Source: a virus
DNA length: 63,405 nucleotides
Reading direction: 5' to 3' (one strand)
Virus record (IMG/VR): IMGVR_UViG_3300042861_002114
Coordinates: 1-63,405 of that record
The notes below the pieces were generated by a model, which did no database searches, was not told the DNA's origin, and worked only from the letters and a program-made list of their open reading frames with translations. Positions 43,458 to 51,272 of the stretch are shown in pieces. A program made the translations under genes and the position numbers. The stretch's first letter is position 1. Each line of letters begins with the position of its first letter.

Positions 43458-43793
43458 ATGGCTATTGAGAAAAAAGACCATTTTTTTGTATTGCAAAGCC
43501 AACAGATTCCCGTGAGTGGGATTTTGTTGGACGTTGCAATTGAATTGTGCCACCAGTATTCAATTGTCAATCTTGAGACTGGAGAAGTATTAGGAACAAG
43601 CCCAGGTGAAGGTATCTTAAATTTGGGAACACCCAGTGAATTAGAAGTCGAGTTTCCTGGATTTTCAGAGCGGATGGAATGGATAAAAATTGCTTTGGTT
43701 ACTAAGGCAATGGGAATAATAGCCACCAGAAAAGCGGCAGAACTAGCTGCAATTGAAGCGTCAAAAAACAACCCATTAACACCAATAGAATGA
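43458..43793 (+). CDS. Small fibre-associated protein
   Basis: 111 residues, MAIEKKDHFFVLQSQQIPVSG..., with an alanine-rich C-terminal helix. Next to the fibre gene; may be a fibre assembly factor or a tail component. Its stop overlaps the next start (ATGA). Confidence 0.5.
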   Translation: MAIEKKDHFFVLQSQQIPVSGILLDVAIELCHQYSIVNLETGEVLGTSPGEGILNLGTPSELEVEFPGFSERMEWIKIALVTKAMGIIATRKAAELAAIEASKNNPLTPIE

Positions 43794-44149
43794 TATCAAT
43801 ATCAATTTTTTCACTCCCGTTTAATCAATCCGGTTATGCCTTCCTGCTTTTCTTTGCCGGACTGATTTCTATTATTAATGGATTTTCCTTGATATTTGAT
43901 AACCGAAAGTTGAATCAATACTTGTCATCTACTCTGTTGATAAATAACGGATTGATGTTATTGTTTGACAGCTTTAACAAGATAGGTTATGACAAGTTTG
44001 ATAATATGAAAATATCAACTTTAATAATTCAAATTATTATAAGTTTTTTATCGCTATTCCTTGTATTGGGGCATCACTATGAACGTAGCAAAAAACTCAA
44101 AGAGCGAAAAAAAGAGGGTGAGTCTTACGATTTTAGAAAGAGGGGGTAA
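43790..44149 (+). CDS. Small membrane protein (possible holin-type)
   Basis: 119 residues with three predicted membrane segments (YAFLLFFAGLISIINGFSL, STLLINNGLMLLF, TLIIQIIISFLSLFLVL) and a strongly basic tail (RSKKLKERKKEGE). Position after the fibre gene and shape fit a holin or antiholin, but no family was recognised and no endolysin is adjacent. Confidence 0.5.
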   Translation: MISISIFSLPFNQSGYAFLLFFAGLISIINGFSLIFDNRKLNQYLSSTLLINNGLMLLFDSFNKIGYDKFDNMKISTLIIQIIISFLSLFLVLGHHYERSKKLKERKKEGESYDFRKRG

Positions 44150-44159
44150 ATATTGCAAT

Positions 44160-44591
44160 ATGCCACGCCCTGTTTTTAGAATTAAATATATAGTTCAGGC
44201 ATTATTTTTTAATCATCATTTCCTGGTGATGATTCTGGTCGGATTGTTTGGAATGATTTTTACCCCATTAGAAACATCTATTGGATGGATAAATGAGAGT
44301 ATTGATTTTTTAAACGCTATCACCCTTGGGGTGGGGATTGGCGGGATAATTTGTTGGTGTTTCGTCTACAAGTTCAAGAAAGAGTTTAGTAGTGAAATTA
44401 GCTCCTCTGTTTGGACTGCTTGCTATATTCTTTTAAATATCTGCCACATCCTTTCAGTATTGTTTATAGTAGTTTTCTTTTTGTCTGTAGGAATCAAGCA
44501 AAATGGCAGTATATCTTCCTTAGCTTGCGGGGTGTTTTCTTCAATGCTTGCAGAGATTATGTTATCAATTAAATATGCCTACAAAAGTTAA
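44160..44591 (+). CDS. Membrane protein with about four transmembrane segments
   Basis: 143 residues from ATG 44160; an in-frame TTG at 44061 would lengthen it but overlap the upstream gene by 89 nt. Hydrophobic segments include FLVMILVGLFGMIFTPL, AITLGVGIGGIICWCFV and ILSVLFIVVFFLSVG. Unknown family; candidate lysis or superinfection-exclusion protein. Confidence 0.5.
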   Translation: MPRPVFRIKYIVQALFFNHHFLVMILVGLFGMIFTPLETSIGWINESIDFLNAITLGVGIGGIICWCFVYKFKKEFSSEISSSVWTACYILLNICHILSVLFIVVFFLSVGIKQNGSISSLACGVFSSMLAEIMLSIKYAYKS

Positions 44592-44608
44592 TTACCCTCG
44601 TAATCAAA

Positions 44609-45055
44609 ATGTTGATGTCTTTTTTTCATGTTATTCTCCAATCAAATACAACAACAGCTACTACAGACCAAACGATTCAATCAGTATTTGGTTTGATTAC
44701 CGTTCTGTTGGGTGGTAGTAGTGTAATTGGTATTGCTATCAATAGAATTTTTGATACCAAAAACATCAAGGTTATAGTTGAATTACAAAGTGAGATTAAA
44801 AGCCTTCAGAGGGAGGCTAATTATAGGGAGAATGATTTAAACAGGCTTGAGGTTGAAAACAACGAACTCAGGGAAAAGATAGCCGCGCTACAGGAGAAAA
44901 CTAACTCTAATTTTTCTGAACAATTAGTAAACATTCAAGAAAAATATCAACACTTAGCTTCAGAACATCAAAAAGCTATTGCAATAATAAAGAAGCTAAA
45001 AGGGGTATCTACCAATGCAAGTAATTCAAACACTAACGACGGCAATCAAACCTGA
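44609..45055 (+). CDS. Membrane-anchored coiled-coil protein (spanin/holin-like position)
   Basis: 148 residues. One N-terminal membrane segment (VFGLITVLLGGSSVIGIAI) and a long coiled coil (VELQSEIKSLQREANYRENDL..., ~50-130). This shape is common for inner-membrane spanins or for phage holin-adjacent proteins; no lipobox or outer-membrane partner was found. An unusual hairpin follows. Confidence 0.5.
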   Translation: MLMSFFHVILQSNTTTATTDQTIQSVFGLITVLLGGSSVIGIAINRIFDTKNIKVIVELQSEIKSLQREANYRENDLNRLEVENNELREKIAALQEKTNSNFSEQLVNIQEKYQHLASEHQKAIAIIKKLKGVSTNASNSNTNDGNQT

Positions 45056-45056
45056 G

Positions 45057-45088
45057 ACAATCTCTTGCCCGGGAGGGCATTAGATTGT
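45057..45088. terminator. Hairpin after the membrane-protein cluster
   Basis: ACAATCT / AGATTGT outer stem (45057-45063, 45082-45088) and TGCCC / GGGCA inner stem (45066-45070, 45075-45079). The T tract after it is short (ATTT), so it may be a weak terminator or RNA-stabilising structure. Confidence 0.5.
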
Positions 45089-45127
45089 ATTTAATGCAAC
45101 ACCAACACAACCCAGTCCCTTTTTATC

Positions 45128-45367
45128 ATGAATAATTCAACTAAAATTAAACTGATTGCATTGGATCGTGAAGTTACCGTATCCGAGGAAACTTTCACGA
45201 TTAAGGAATTGAAAGTTAAGTATCCTAAACAATGGCTACAATCTCAGAGTGATTATCCTGTTTTCATTAATTCGTGCATGGACAAATGGATATCAGAACA
45301 GGTAAAATTACAGGTAGAATTACAGGTAGAATTGAAGTGGAATGTTGTTACTTTTGAGGTGGAATGA
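45128..45367 (+). CDS. Small hypothetical protein
   Basis: 79 residues, MNNSTKIKLIALDREVTVSEET..., with an in-frame 12-nt duplication (LQVELQVELK). The stop overlaps the next ATG. Not recognised. Confidence 0.5.
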   Translation: MNNSTKIKLIALDREVTVSEETFTIKELKVKYPKQWLQSQSDYPVFINSCMDKWISEQVKLQVELQVELKWNVVTFEVE

Positions 45368-45753
45368 TGGATGCGGAAGCATTAAAAAATTTAATAACCG
45401 AGTACGAGAATGCTACGGATTCAGGGTACAAGATGAGGTTGGCTAATCAGATGAACGACATTATAAAAAAAGATATCTGGGAACTTCAAGGGAAAATTAG
45501 AGAGGAAATGATGTTGCGAATGCAAACAAAAACAGAACAATTAAATAATCTAATAGCCAAAACAACGGGAGAAAATACCAACTATGGTTATTGGTATATT
45601 GAGTTCAGAAGTCGGTCTGGGTGGTGGGCGGTTTCTGATATCCCTGTTAGTTTTGGAGAGAATGGAACATACCTCGGTAAGTCTTATATTGATGCTGTCA
45701 GGTCAATTAAAGATTTATTTCCAGAAAGAAAACCTTTGAATAGGGTGCTATAA
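45364..45753 (+). CDS. Small hypothetical protein
   Basis: 129 residues; helical N-terminal half (YKMRLANQMNDIIKKDIW) and a C-terminal part with WYIEFRSRSGWWAVSD. ATGA-type coupling with the previous gene. Not recognised. Confidence 0.5.
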   Translation: MMDAEALKNLITEYENATDSGYKMRLANQMNDIIKKDIWELQGKIREEMMLRMQTKTEQLNNLIAKTTGENTNYGYWYIEFRSRSGWWAVSDIPVSFGENGTYLGKSYIDAVRSIKDLFPERKPLNRVL

Positions 45754-45823
45754 TAATGATGCACACTGATTAAAATTGGACGATACTAACCCAGGAATCT
45801 TGTTGATTATTGGGTTATTTTTA

Positions 45824-45853
45824 TTGGTGAAGATATTGGGTTTGTATTATAAT
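45824..45853 (+). promoter_or_regulatory. Sigma70-like promoter of the methyltransferase gene
   Basis: TTGGTG (45824-45829), 18-nt spacer, TATAAT (45848-45853), 30 nt upstream of the ATG at 45883. Confidence 0.55.
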
Positions 45854-45882
45854 ATTAATAGGTAATATTAGTTATTAATAGA

Positions 45883-46719
45883 ATGTTAAATCAAATTATT
45901 CATGGGGATTGTTTTGAAGTTTTAAAGGATATTCCTGATAATTCTATAGATGCTGTGATAACTGACCCGCCTTATTTAACGACTAACTTACATTTTGACC
46001 AAGCAAATTATGACATTGATAGTCTTTTAAGTTTATTACTATTAAAACTAAAAGATACTGGGCAAATAGCTACATTTGGATCTATAGAATTGTTAGCAAA
46101 GTTCTCATTAGTATTTCCTATAAGATGGACTGGAGTATGGTTAAAACCAAATCACGGGTTCAGAAGTTACAACGCAAAGAAACCACCCTCAAAAATGGAA
46201 ATATATGCGGTGCTTGCTCATCCCAACTATCAAGTAAGTGAGATTACCTTTAACAAGATAATAAAAGATGGGGAACCCTACGAGAAGAAAAGCCCTGGAA
46301 TAAAAAGAAGTTCATGGGGCGGTCAATTGACGATGGGGAACCCTGACGGATTTGTTGAGATAAATCTAGGAACAAGACATCAAACCGATGTTATTGAGGC
46401 TCCTAACAAGCCCTACATGAAGATTTCCGAACGGTCAGAACATCCCACTCAAAAACCAATAAAAGTTTTTTCAACACTTATTCAGTGGATAACAAACCCT
46501 GGGGACGTGGTAATAGATCCCTTTTGCGGTAGTGGCACGACGGCAGTAGCCTGCAAAGAATTAAACCGTAACTACATCTGCATTGAAAAGGAAAAGGAAT
46601 ATTTTGATATAGCTTGTGATCGCATCTCCCAGCCTAGGGAATATTCAGAAACAGAATTAGAAATTATAGAATTAAAACAACCGGAATTTAAACAATTAAG
46701 TTTATTGGATTTGATTTAA
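45883..46719 (+). CDS. Site-specific DNA methyltransferase (N6-adenine/N4-cytosine, beta class)
   Basis: 278 residues, complete. Catalytic DPPY (28-31), the HPTQKP block, and the SAM-binding DPFCGSGTT (212-220) occur in beta-class order. The C-terminal ~65 residues, ending QLSLLDLI, are nearly identical to the gene at the left window edge, while upstream parts differ, suggesting 3'-end exchange and a separate target specificity. It probably protects phage DNA or marks it for regulation. Own promoter at 45824. Confidence 0.9.
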   Translation: MLNQIIHGDCFEVLKDIPDNSIDAVITDPPYLTTNLHFDQANYDIDSLLSLLLLKLKDTGQIATFGSIELLAKFSLVFPIRWTGVWLKPNHGFRSYNAKKPPSKMEIYAVLAHPNYQVSEITFNKIIKDGEPYEKKSPGIKRSSWGGQLTMGNPDGFVEINLGTRHQTDVIEAPNKPYMKISERSEHPTQKPIKVFSTLIQWITNPGDVVIDPFCGSGTTAVACKELNRNYICIEKEKEYFDIACDRISQPREYSETELEIIELKQPEFKQLSLLDLI

Positions 46720-46759
46720 GGATTTGGACATCCCTAATAAATAGGATACAATTAATAAA

Positions 46760-46789
46760 TCCCCTCGCGGTACGGAAATACCCAGGGGA
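46760..46789 (+). promoter_or_regulatory. Leader hairpin of the KilA-like gene, copy 2
   Basis: TCCCCT / AGGGGA stem (46760-46765, 46784-46789) with CTCGCGGT beginning in the 5' arm, like the leader at 23758-23789. It lies 28-57 nt upstream of the ATG. Confidence 0.6.
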
Positions 46790-46816
46790 GGTAACTATTA
46801 ATTAGGAAATAGCCAC

Positions 46817-47335
46817 ATGAATAATATTATCAGAGCCGAGCGTGCAACTGTCAAGTTTTGTGAGGGTGTTGAAGTTGATGGGTATAGATTACCCGATGGA
46901 GAGTTTAGGGTTGGGAAGGTCGGAGCCGCGATCGCCGTGGGGTACGGAAAAGACTGGGTAGGACAACTCAAGGGAAAACCGCTAAAAGCCTTGCAGGATA
47001 AGGGGTTCACCGGGTCTGAAAAACCTGTGCAGCTAAACTCTATCAATGGCGGTGGGACTGAAGCAAAAACACTTAGTCTCCTTGACTTCAGAAAATTAAT
47101 TGTTTTTGCAGCAAAGAAGGAAAGACCTGAAGCCGAGGCGTTACTGGATGCCATTGTCGATGTGTCCCTTGAGGATTATTTTAGAATAGCGTTTGGACAG
47201 CAAACATTAACCCTAGAGGAAAAGCGCGACAAATTTTTCAAAGCCTATTCAGCGACCATTGACTGGCTCACAGAAGACCGATCTGACTGGGAATTGATAG
47301 CTGAACAGGAATTATTTTTACTGAGTCTAAATTAA
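46817..47335 (+). CDS. KilA/antirepressor-like protein, copy 2
   Basis: 172 residues; paralog of 23196-23723 (shared YRLPDGEFRVGKVGAAIAVG-like core, KALQDKGFTG, LDFRKLI, EQELFLL). It is followed directly by a strong terminator, so it forms a single-gene unit with its own leader element. Role uncertain: DNA-binding or antirepressor-like by resemblance only. Confidence 0.55.
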   Translation: MNNIIRAERATVKFCEGVEVDGYRLPDGEFRVGKVGAAIAVGYGKDWVGQLKGKPLKALQDKGFTGSEKPVQLNSINGGGTEAKTLSLLDFRKLIVFAAKKERPEAEALLDAIVDVSLEDYFRIAFGQQTLTLEEKRDKFFKAYSATIDWLTEDRSDWELIAEQELFLLSLN

Positions 47336-47341
47336 ACTAAA

Positions 47342-47372
47342 AAGCCCTCCACGAGTTAAAAATGGAGGGCTT
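47342..47372. terminator. Bidirectional Rho-independent terminator
   Basis: A perfect 10-bp stem (AAGCCCTCCA / TGGAGGGCTT) with A-rich and T-rich flanks between the converging KilA-like gene and the minus-strand zinc-finger gene. Confidence 0.8.
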
Positions 47373-47376
47373 CTCT

Positions 47377-47553
47377 CTATCTGTATTTGTGATTTTTTCT
47401 AGCCTTGCGACTAGGACTATGCTCTCGATGTTTTTTGCAATATCCCGAACGGTTTTGAGTGGAAAGTGGGATATTACACACCTGGCATTTCTTGATTGTC
47501 TTAATTGGGAAATCGACCTTGGAGAATTTCCAGATCCTCCTTTGTGTCTTCAA
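47377..47553 (-). CDS. Small zinc-finger protein
   Basis: Up to 58 residues. KCQVCNIPLSTQNRSGYCKKH shows four zinc-binding positions (C-x2-C...C-x3-H) and a basic tail, like small phage/HNH-associated zinc fingers. Start uncertain: a TTG near 47553 or an internal start; any start overlaps the upstream gene. DNA binding is likely. Confidence 0.5.
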   Translation of the reverse strand: MKTQRRIWKFSKVDFPIKTIKKCQVCNIPLSTQNRSGYCKKHREHSPSRKARKNHKYR

Positions 47554-47854
47554 AGCAATGTTCAACTTTGAAGACTTCCTTGTGATAATCCGTTAACTCC
47601 CCATAGCACGGGCTATCACAAAACTTGACTGCATCTTCAAAAGTCCATTTCCCCATGCGTTTCTCGCGGCTTCCCATTCTTTCGGATGTATGTTCACGGA
47701 CTGACGGCCCCCCATAGCCACCACTCGCTCCTGTCACAAAACAGGCGACCGAGTTGGCGAAAGCTGCATGATGTTGATTGGGTGCGTCGGGGTGATTGAC
47801 TTTTCCTAATTCAAACGCTTGTTTTAAGATTTCCGAGTAATTATCAATATTCAT
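47501..47854 (-). CDS. Hypothetical protein
   Basis: 117 residues, MNIDNYSEILKQAFELGKVN, with NQHHAAFANSVACFVTGASGGYGG and a C-terminal acidic helix; several Cys residues. No family recognised. It lies in the minus-strand unit downstream of the PcfJ-like gene. Confidence 0.5.
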   Translation of the reverse strand: MNIDNYSEILKQAFELGKVNHPDAPNQHHAAFANSVACFVTGASGGYGGPSVREHTSERMGSREKRMGKWTFEDAVKFCDSPCYGELTDYHKEVFKVEHCFEDTKEDLEILQGRFPN

Positions 47855-47868
47855 GGTGGTTTCCTTTG

Positions 47869-47964
47869 TTAATTGAATTTACGGAGTAAATAGGCTGCAA
47901 GAATGCCGCATCCGATACCAAGGAGGGATTCGAGAACGATTAAAATGATTTGTTGAGATTCCAT
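47869..47964 (-). CDS. Small single-pass membrane peptide
   Basis: 31 residues, MESQQIILIVLESLLGIGCG..., one membrane helix and a basic end (RKFN). AAAGGAT ribosome site. Located between the PcfJ-like and the 117-residue genes. Confidence 0.5.
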   Translation of the reverse strand: MESQQIILIVLESLLGIGCGILAAYLLRKFN

Positions 47965-47995
47965 GTTTTTATCCTTTTTAGCCTGTCATCTGTAC

Positions 47996-48033
47996 AACGG
48001 GGCTAATCCCAATCTGCAATGGTTAGCCCCGTT
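47996..48033. terminator. Hairpin downstream of the PcfJ-like gene
   Basis: AACGGGGCTAA / TTAGCCCCGTT, 11-bp stem with a 16-nt loop, immediately after the PcfJ-like stop. Only a weak T tract on the minus strand. Confidence 0.6.
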
Positions 48034-48037
48034 TTGA

Positions 48038-50005
48038 CTACCATCTTTGAGCGGAGTGAAAATTATAAAGATTCGCGTCGCCCAATGTCCGTAAAATAGA
48101 CGTTCTTAATGCTGATGGGGGTTCACTATTTCGATACCCGTAGAACTGTTGGCAACCATAGAATTTCCCGCTAGGAGTCATCTCAATTGTATGAGTCACC
48201 CGCCCCTGCTCCCGAACTGCAAGGATGATAGAGCGACCGGAGTTAACAGCTTGACCATAGCCTCCTATGCAGTGGCTCAACTGCTCACCCCATAGCTTGA
48301 GTTGGGCATTACAGGTTGGGATTTCCAGTTCCCATGAACCGTCAACAGCACAGAGTCCTTGAACCCGTTTGAAGTCAGGGTTGATTTTTAACTCATAGTC
48401 CGGTTGACGGCGGACATATTCTTTAGCTAGTGTTTCGTGAACAGTCAACCAACACCGCACCCGTCCCAATTCCGGTGCGCCCGTTCCGTCTTTATTAAGT
48501 TGATTCCACAAATAGCCCGCATCACGGACTAAATTGGAATCAACGTTATTTACTTCACCACGGACTTTAAAAGTCGTGGTTTGTAGCATCCGTAATGCCA
48601 CTTCAGAAGACAGCGATTTCAAGAAGGGGATTGCATCCTCCTGAAACCCGATAACTAAATCTTCCTGAAGATTCAGGTATTTTTGCAACAGGTCGGCGTT
48701 GCCATTAACCAGCACCATCGCCCATTTACGGGGTGTGGGGGAGCTATTTTGGAAGGCTTTGACTGTAGCCTTTCCTGTTGTACCGAATAGGTGTTCACAG
48801 GCTTTTGCAGGTGATAGAAAATCAATTAACCCCAGTAGTAGTTGGTCTTGGTTTTTTGACCATTTAAGGTCATTCCAGGGAAGTGCTTCATGGGGAAGTT
48901 CTAAAGCAACTTCTAAAAGGGTTTGGCAGTACGATTTGATTGCATAATCACGGGAATAGTTGTCCCGATAATTTTTGCAACCCATGATATAGGGCAATAA
49001 TTGACCGAAGTTCATCTGTTCAAACTCGCGGAATTTCAGCCAAAACTCACTTGTTAAATTCTGACGATTCCAATGTTGCCACTCATGGCCGTGAAAAAAT
49101 GACCAACCTGCGCGGTCATCCCCCACGATTTCATCCCATGCAAATTTAGCTAACAGGCGAGATTTGACTGACATCCGTCCAACCCGTTCGGCAATCCCCT
49201 TGGGAAGATTGCCACACCATTTCCAGGCGCGGGCGCAGTGCTTTAACCGCCAGATATTCCCGATCCGGTCGGAATGAACCTCAAAAGCATCAGCGTTAAC
49301 CATTGCCTTTTTGACCCACAATGGCAGTCGGTTGTAGTTTGGCGTTGTGGCAATTTGTAGAACTTTTTCTTGGTTGACTTGATAGCAGCTACGCCATGAC
49401 CGCTTGGCGTTCATCACTTCTTTATAGAGGTTCAGGAATCGTTCGGCTTGCCATGCGTACCGAATACCCAGACTTAGCAGCATTCCGGTATCTACACTGA
49501 ATCGCTTTTCGGCGTTTTTCTCGTTATAGTTGTTCCAACGATCATATAATCGGCTTACAGGTTTCCAAATACCGTCTTCAGTCAGGTATTTTTCATATCC
49601 CAAACCACATAGCGTCAAGTCTTCAGTATGGGACTTCGCCCAATAGCGCAACTCCTTTGTTGCAGCCCAATCTTTTCGGGCTTGGGTCATGTCAAATTGC
49701 TTGTCTTGTTTTTCGGCTTCTATAACTTGGTAGGCTAAAAAGCGTGCACCTTTCGATTTCCCTTCAATTAATTGTTCAAAACTTTTTGTGTCAAAATCTT
49801 TTGACTCCCATCGAAAATTTGGTGCGGTAAAGAGTGATTGTATATATTCAACCTCCTCGAATGTTAATTCGCGGGTGTTGGTATTGAAGATGATTTCTAG
49901 TTGACCCGCGACTAGATCAACGCCTTCCTCAAACATTGCCTCTTGTAGAGTAGAAGCGTTACGGACTCGGACGGCCAATGGAATGCGTTTGTTATTTAAT
50001 GACAT
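48038..50005 (-). CDS. PcfJ-like domain protein
   Basis: 655 residues. The C-terminal ~80 residues carry the PcfJ signature: LSHCIGGYG (576-584), SIILAVRE, THTIEM, and a Q-Q-x-x-G-x-x-N-like QQFYGYRN. PcfJ is known from conjugative plasmid operons and also occurs in phages and integrated elements; its biochemical role is unknown. The N-terminal ~500 residues are tryptophan-rich and helical, with no known domain. Divergent from the thymidylate kinase across regulatory cassette B. Confidence 0.75.
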   Translation of the reverse strand: MSLNNKRIPLAVRVRNASTLQEAMFEEGVDLVAGQLEIIFNTNTRELTFEEVEYIQSLFTAPNFRWESKDFDTKSFEQLIEGKSKGARFLAYQVIEAEKQDKQFDMTQARKDWAATKELRYWAKSHTEDLTLCGLGYEKYLTEDGIWKPVSRLYDRWNNYNEKNAEKRFSVDTGMLLSLGIRYAWQAERFLNLYKEVMNAKRSWRSCYQVNQEKVLQIATTPNYNRLPLWVKKAMVNADAFEVHSDRIGNIWRLKHCARAWKWCGNLPKGIAERVGRMSVKSRLLAKFAWDEIVGDDRAGWSFFHGHEWQHWNRQNLTSEFWLKFREFEQMNFGQLLPYIMGCKNYRDNYSRDYAIKSYCQTLLEVALELPHEALPWNDLKWSKNQDQLLLGLIDFLSPAKACEHLFGTTGKATVKAFQNSSPTPRKWAMVLVNGNADLLQKYLNLQEDLVIGFQEDAIPFLKSLSSEVALRMLQTTTFKVRGEVNNVDSNLVRDAGYLWNQLNKDGTGAPELGRVRCWLTVHETLAKEYVRRQPDYELKINPDFKRVQGLCAVDGSWELEIPTCNAQLKLWGEQLSHCIGGYGQAVNSGRSIILAVREQGRVTHTIEMTPSGKFYGCQQFYGYRNSEPPSALRTSILRTLGDANLYNFHSAQRW

Positions 50006-50224
50006 GATAAGATCCTCTTAGTGATGTTCACTCAAGGGTAGAGTTTGATTTGCGGTCGGCTCTGCCCTTGCCTTATTTCTCAATATACCCCCCACTTCTT
50101 AAAATGTCAAGCGTTTTCTGAAAATATTTTTTTAGGCAAAATAGGAGCAAAAGTTAGCAAGCCCAAATTAAACTCAAAATCTTCCCGATTTGTGGAGGGT
50201 TTTGAGTTTTGCTGCGATCGCCCC

Positions 50225-50380
50225 TGTCACACTGAATCCCGAAACCCCGATGCTGTATAATTTATGGGGATGTCACACTGAATTTCTTATACACTGAATC
50301 TTGATCACAGTGTTTTTTATTAATCTTCTATTATGTTTTAGTGTGACAAAGAGGATTCGTTAAAAGTATCACCATGATAC
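50225..50380. promoter_or_regulatory. Regulatory cassette B with TTCAGTGTGA repeats
   Basis: An inverted copy of the 28846-28940 cassette, in the 400-bp gap 50006-50408. GTATCA-CCA-TGATAC lies at 50366-50380, the CACTGTGATCAAxATTCAG block at ~50288-50312, and TGTCACACTGAAT-type sites at 50225 and 50271. It lies between divergent PcfJ-like and tmk genes, so it probably drives or represses both. Confidence 0.65.
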
Positions 50381-50408
50381 AGTTTATTTTATTTTACCCC
50401 TTGACAAA

Positions 50409-51032
50409 ATGACAAACACCACCCCTTTATTTGTAGCTTTTGAAGGAATTGATGGCTCTGGAAAAACAGAGCAACTTGGACAAGTGGCAAAACATCTGAC
50501 GGAACATTCGGGCTTGAAGGTTTTAAACACCAGGGAACCTTGGGGGGATGATGCACGGATTAGGATAAAAAACACAGATTTACCCCCATTGGATCAGATC
50601 CAGTTGATTGCCGAGGATAGAAAAGCTCATTGCAATTGGCTTAGAGAAGTTTGGGGCGACTATGACCTGATCCTTTGTGACCGATTCACAGCCTCCACGT
50701 TAGCCTACCAGGGCTATGGAGAAGGGCTTGAGATAGAAGGCTTGATAAGGGTAAATGAAACGGCCACACAGGGCTTAAAACCCGACCTCGTTCTATTGTT
50801 AGACTGCCCCGTAAACGTCTCGGCCAATCGGCTGAATAGATCCCTTGATAAAATAGAAAAAAATATCCATTTTCTAAACAGAGTGCGGTTCGGGTACTTG
50901 GCTCTCGCCCATCGGTTTAATTATCAAATCATTGATGCAAGCAAAAACAAGGGCAATGTTTTTACCGATGTCCTAATATCCTTATCAAAGCTAATGAAGT
51001 CGTCATGGGGTGACCAACACCCGATATGGTGA
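50409..51032 (+). CDS. tmk: Thymidylate kinase
   Basis: 207 residues. P-loop GIDGSGKT (13-20), the TREP-like NTREPWGDD, and DRFTASTLAYQGYG (the DR[YF]xxSxxAYQG motif) identify dTMP kinase, which makes dTDP for DNA synthesis. It starts the plus-strand side of cassette B. The LID region is short. The stop overlaps the start of the truncated relative at 51026. Confidence 0.93.
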   Translation: MTNTTPLFVAFEGIDGSGKTEQLGQVAKHLTEHSGLKVLNTREPWGDDARIRIKNTDLPPLDQIQLIAEDRKAHCNWLREVWGDYDLILCDRFTASTLAYQGYGEGLEIEGLIRVNETATQGLKPDLVLLLDCPVNVSANRLNRSLDKIEKNIHFLNRVRFGYLALAHRFNYQIIDASKNKGNVFTDVLISLSKLMKSSWGDQHPIW

Positions 51033-51256
51033 TTATTTTCGATCTACAAATTCGGGCGGTGGTGGCGAGATTAGAGAATAGACCCCTTGATGCAATTGAA
51101 AGAAATATCTTGTTTTTGGAGAGGGTGCGATGGGGATATTTGGACATTGCCAAAAGATACAAATACCACCTTGTTAATTCCAATCAGTCATCTGAGTTGG
51201 TGTTTAACAAGGTGGTAAGTCAGGTTTTGGAAATTGAGAGCTTAGCTGTAGGTTGA
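51026..51256 (+). CDS. Truncated thymidylate-kinase-like protein
   Basis: 76 residues. LENRPLDAIERNILFLERVRWGYLDIA matches LNRSLDKIEKNIHFLNRVRFGYLALA in the C-terminal part of the kinase just upstream, but the P-loop and substrate region are missing. The ATG lies inside the tmk 3' end (ATGGTGA), so translation is coupled. It may be a partial gene duplication kept as a regulatory or dimer partner, or decaying. Confidence 0.65.
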   Translation: MVIIFDLQIRAVVARLENRPLDAIERNILFLERVRWGYLDIAKRYKYHLVNSNQSSELVFNKVVSQVLEIESLAVG

Positions 51257-51272
51257 GTTGTTTTTGTGTTAA

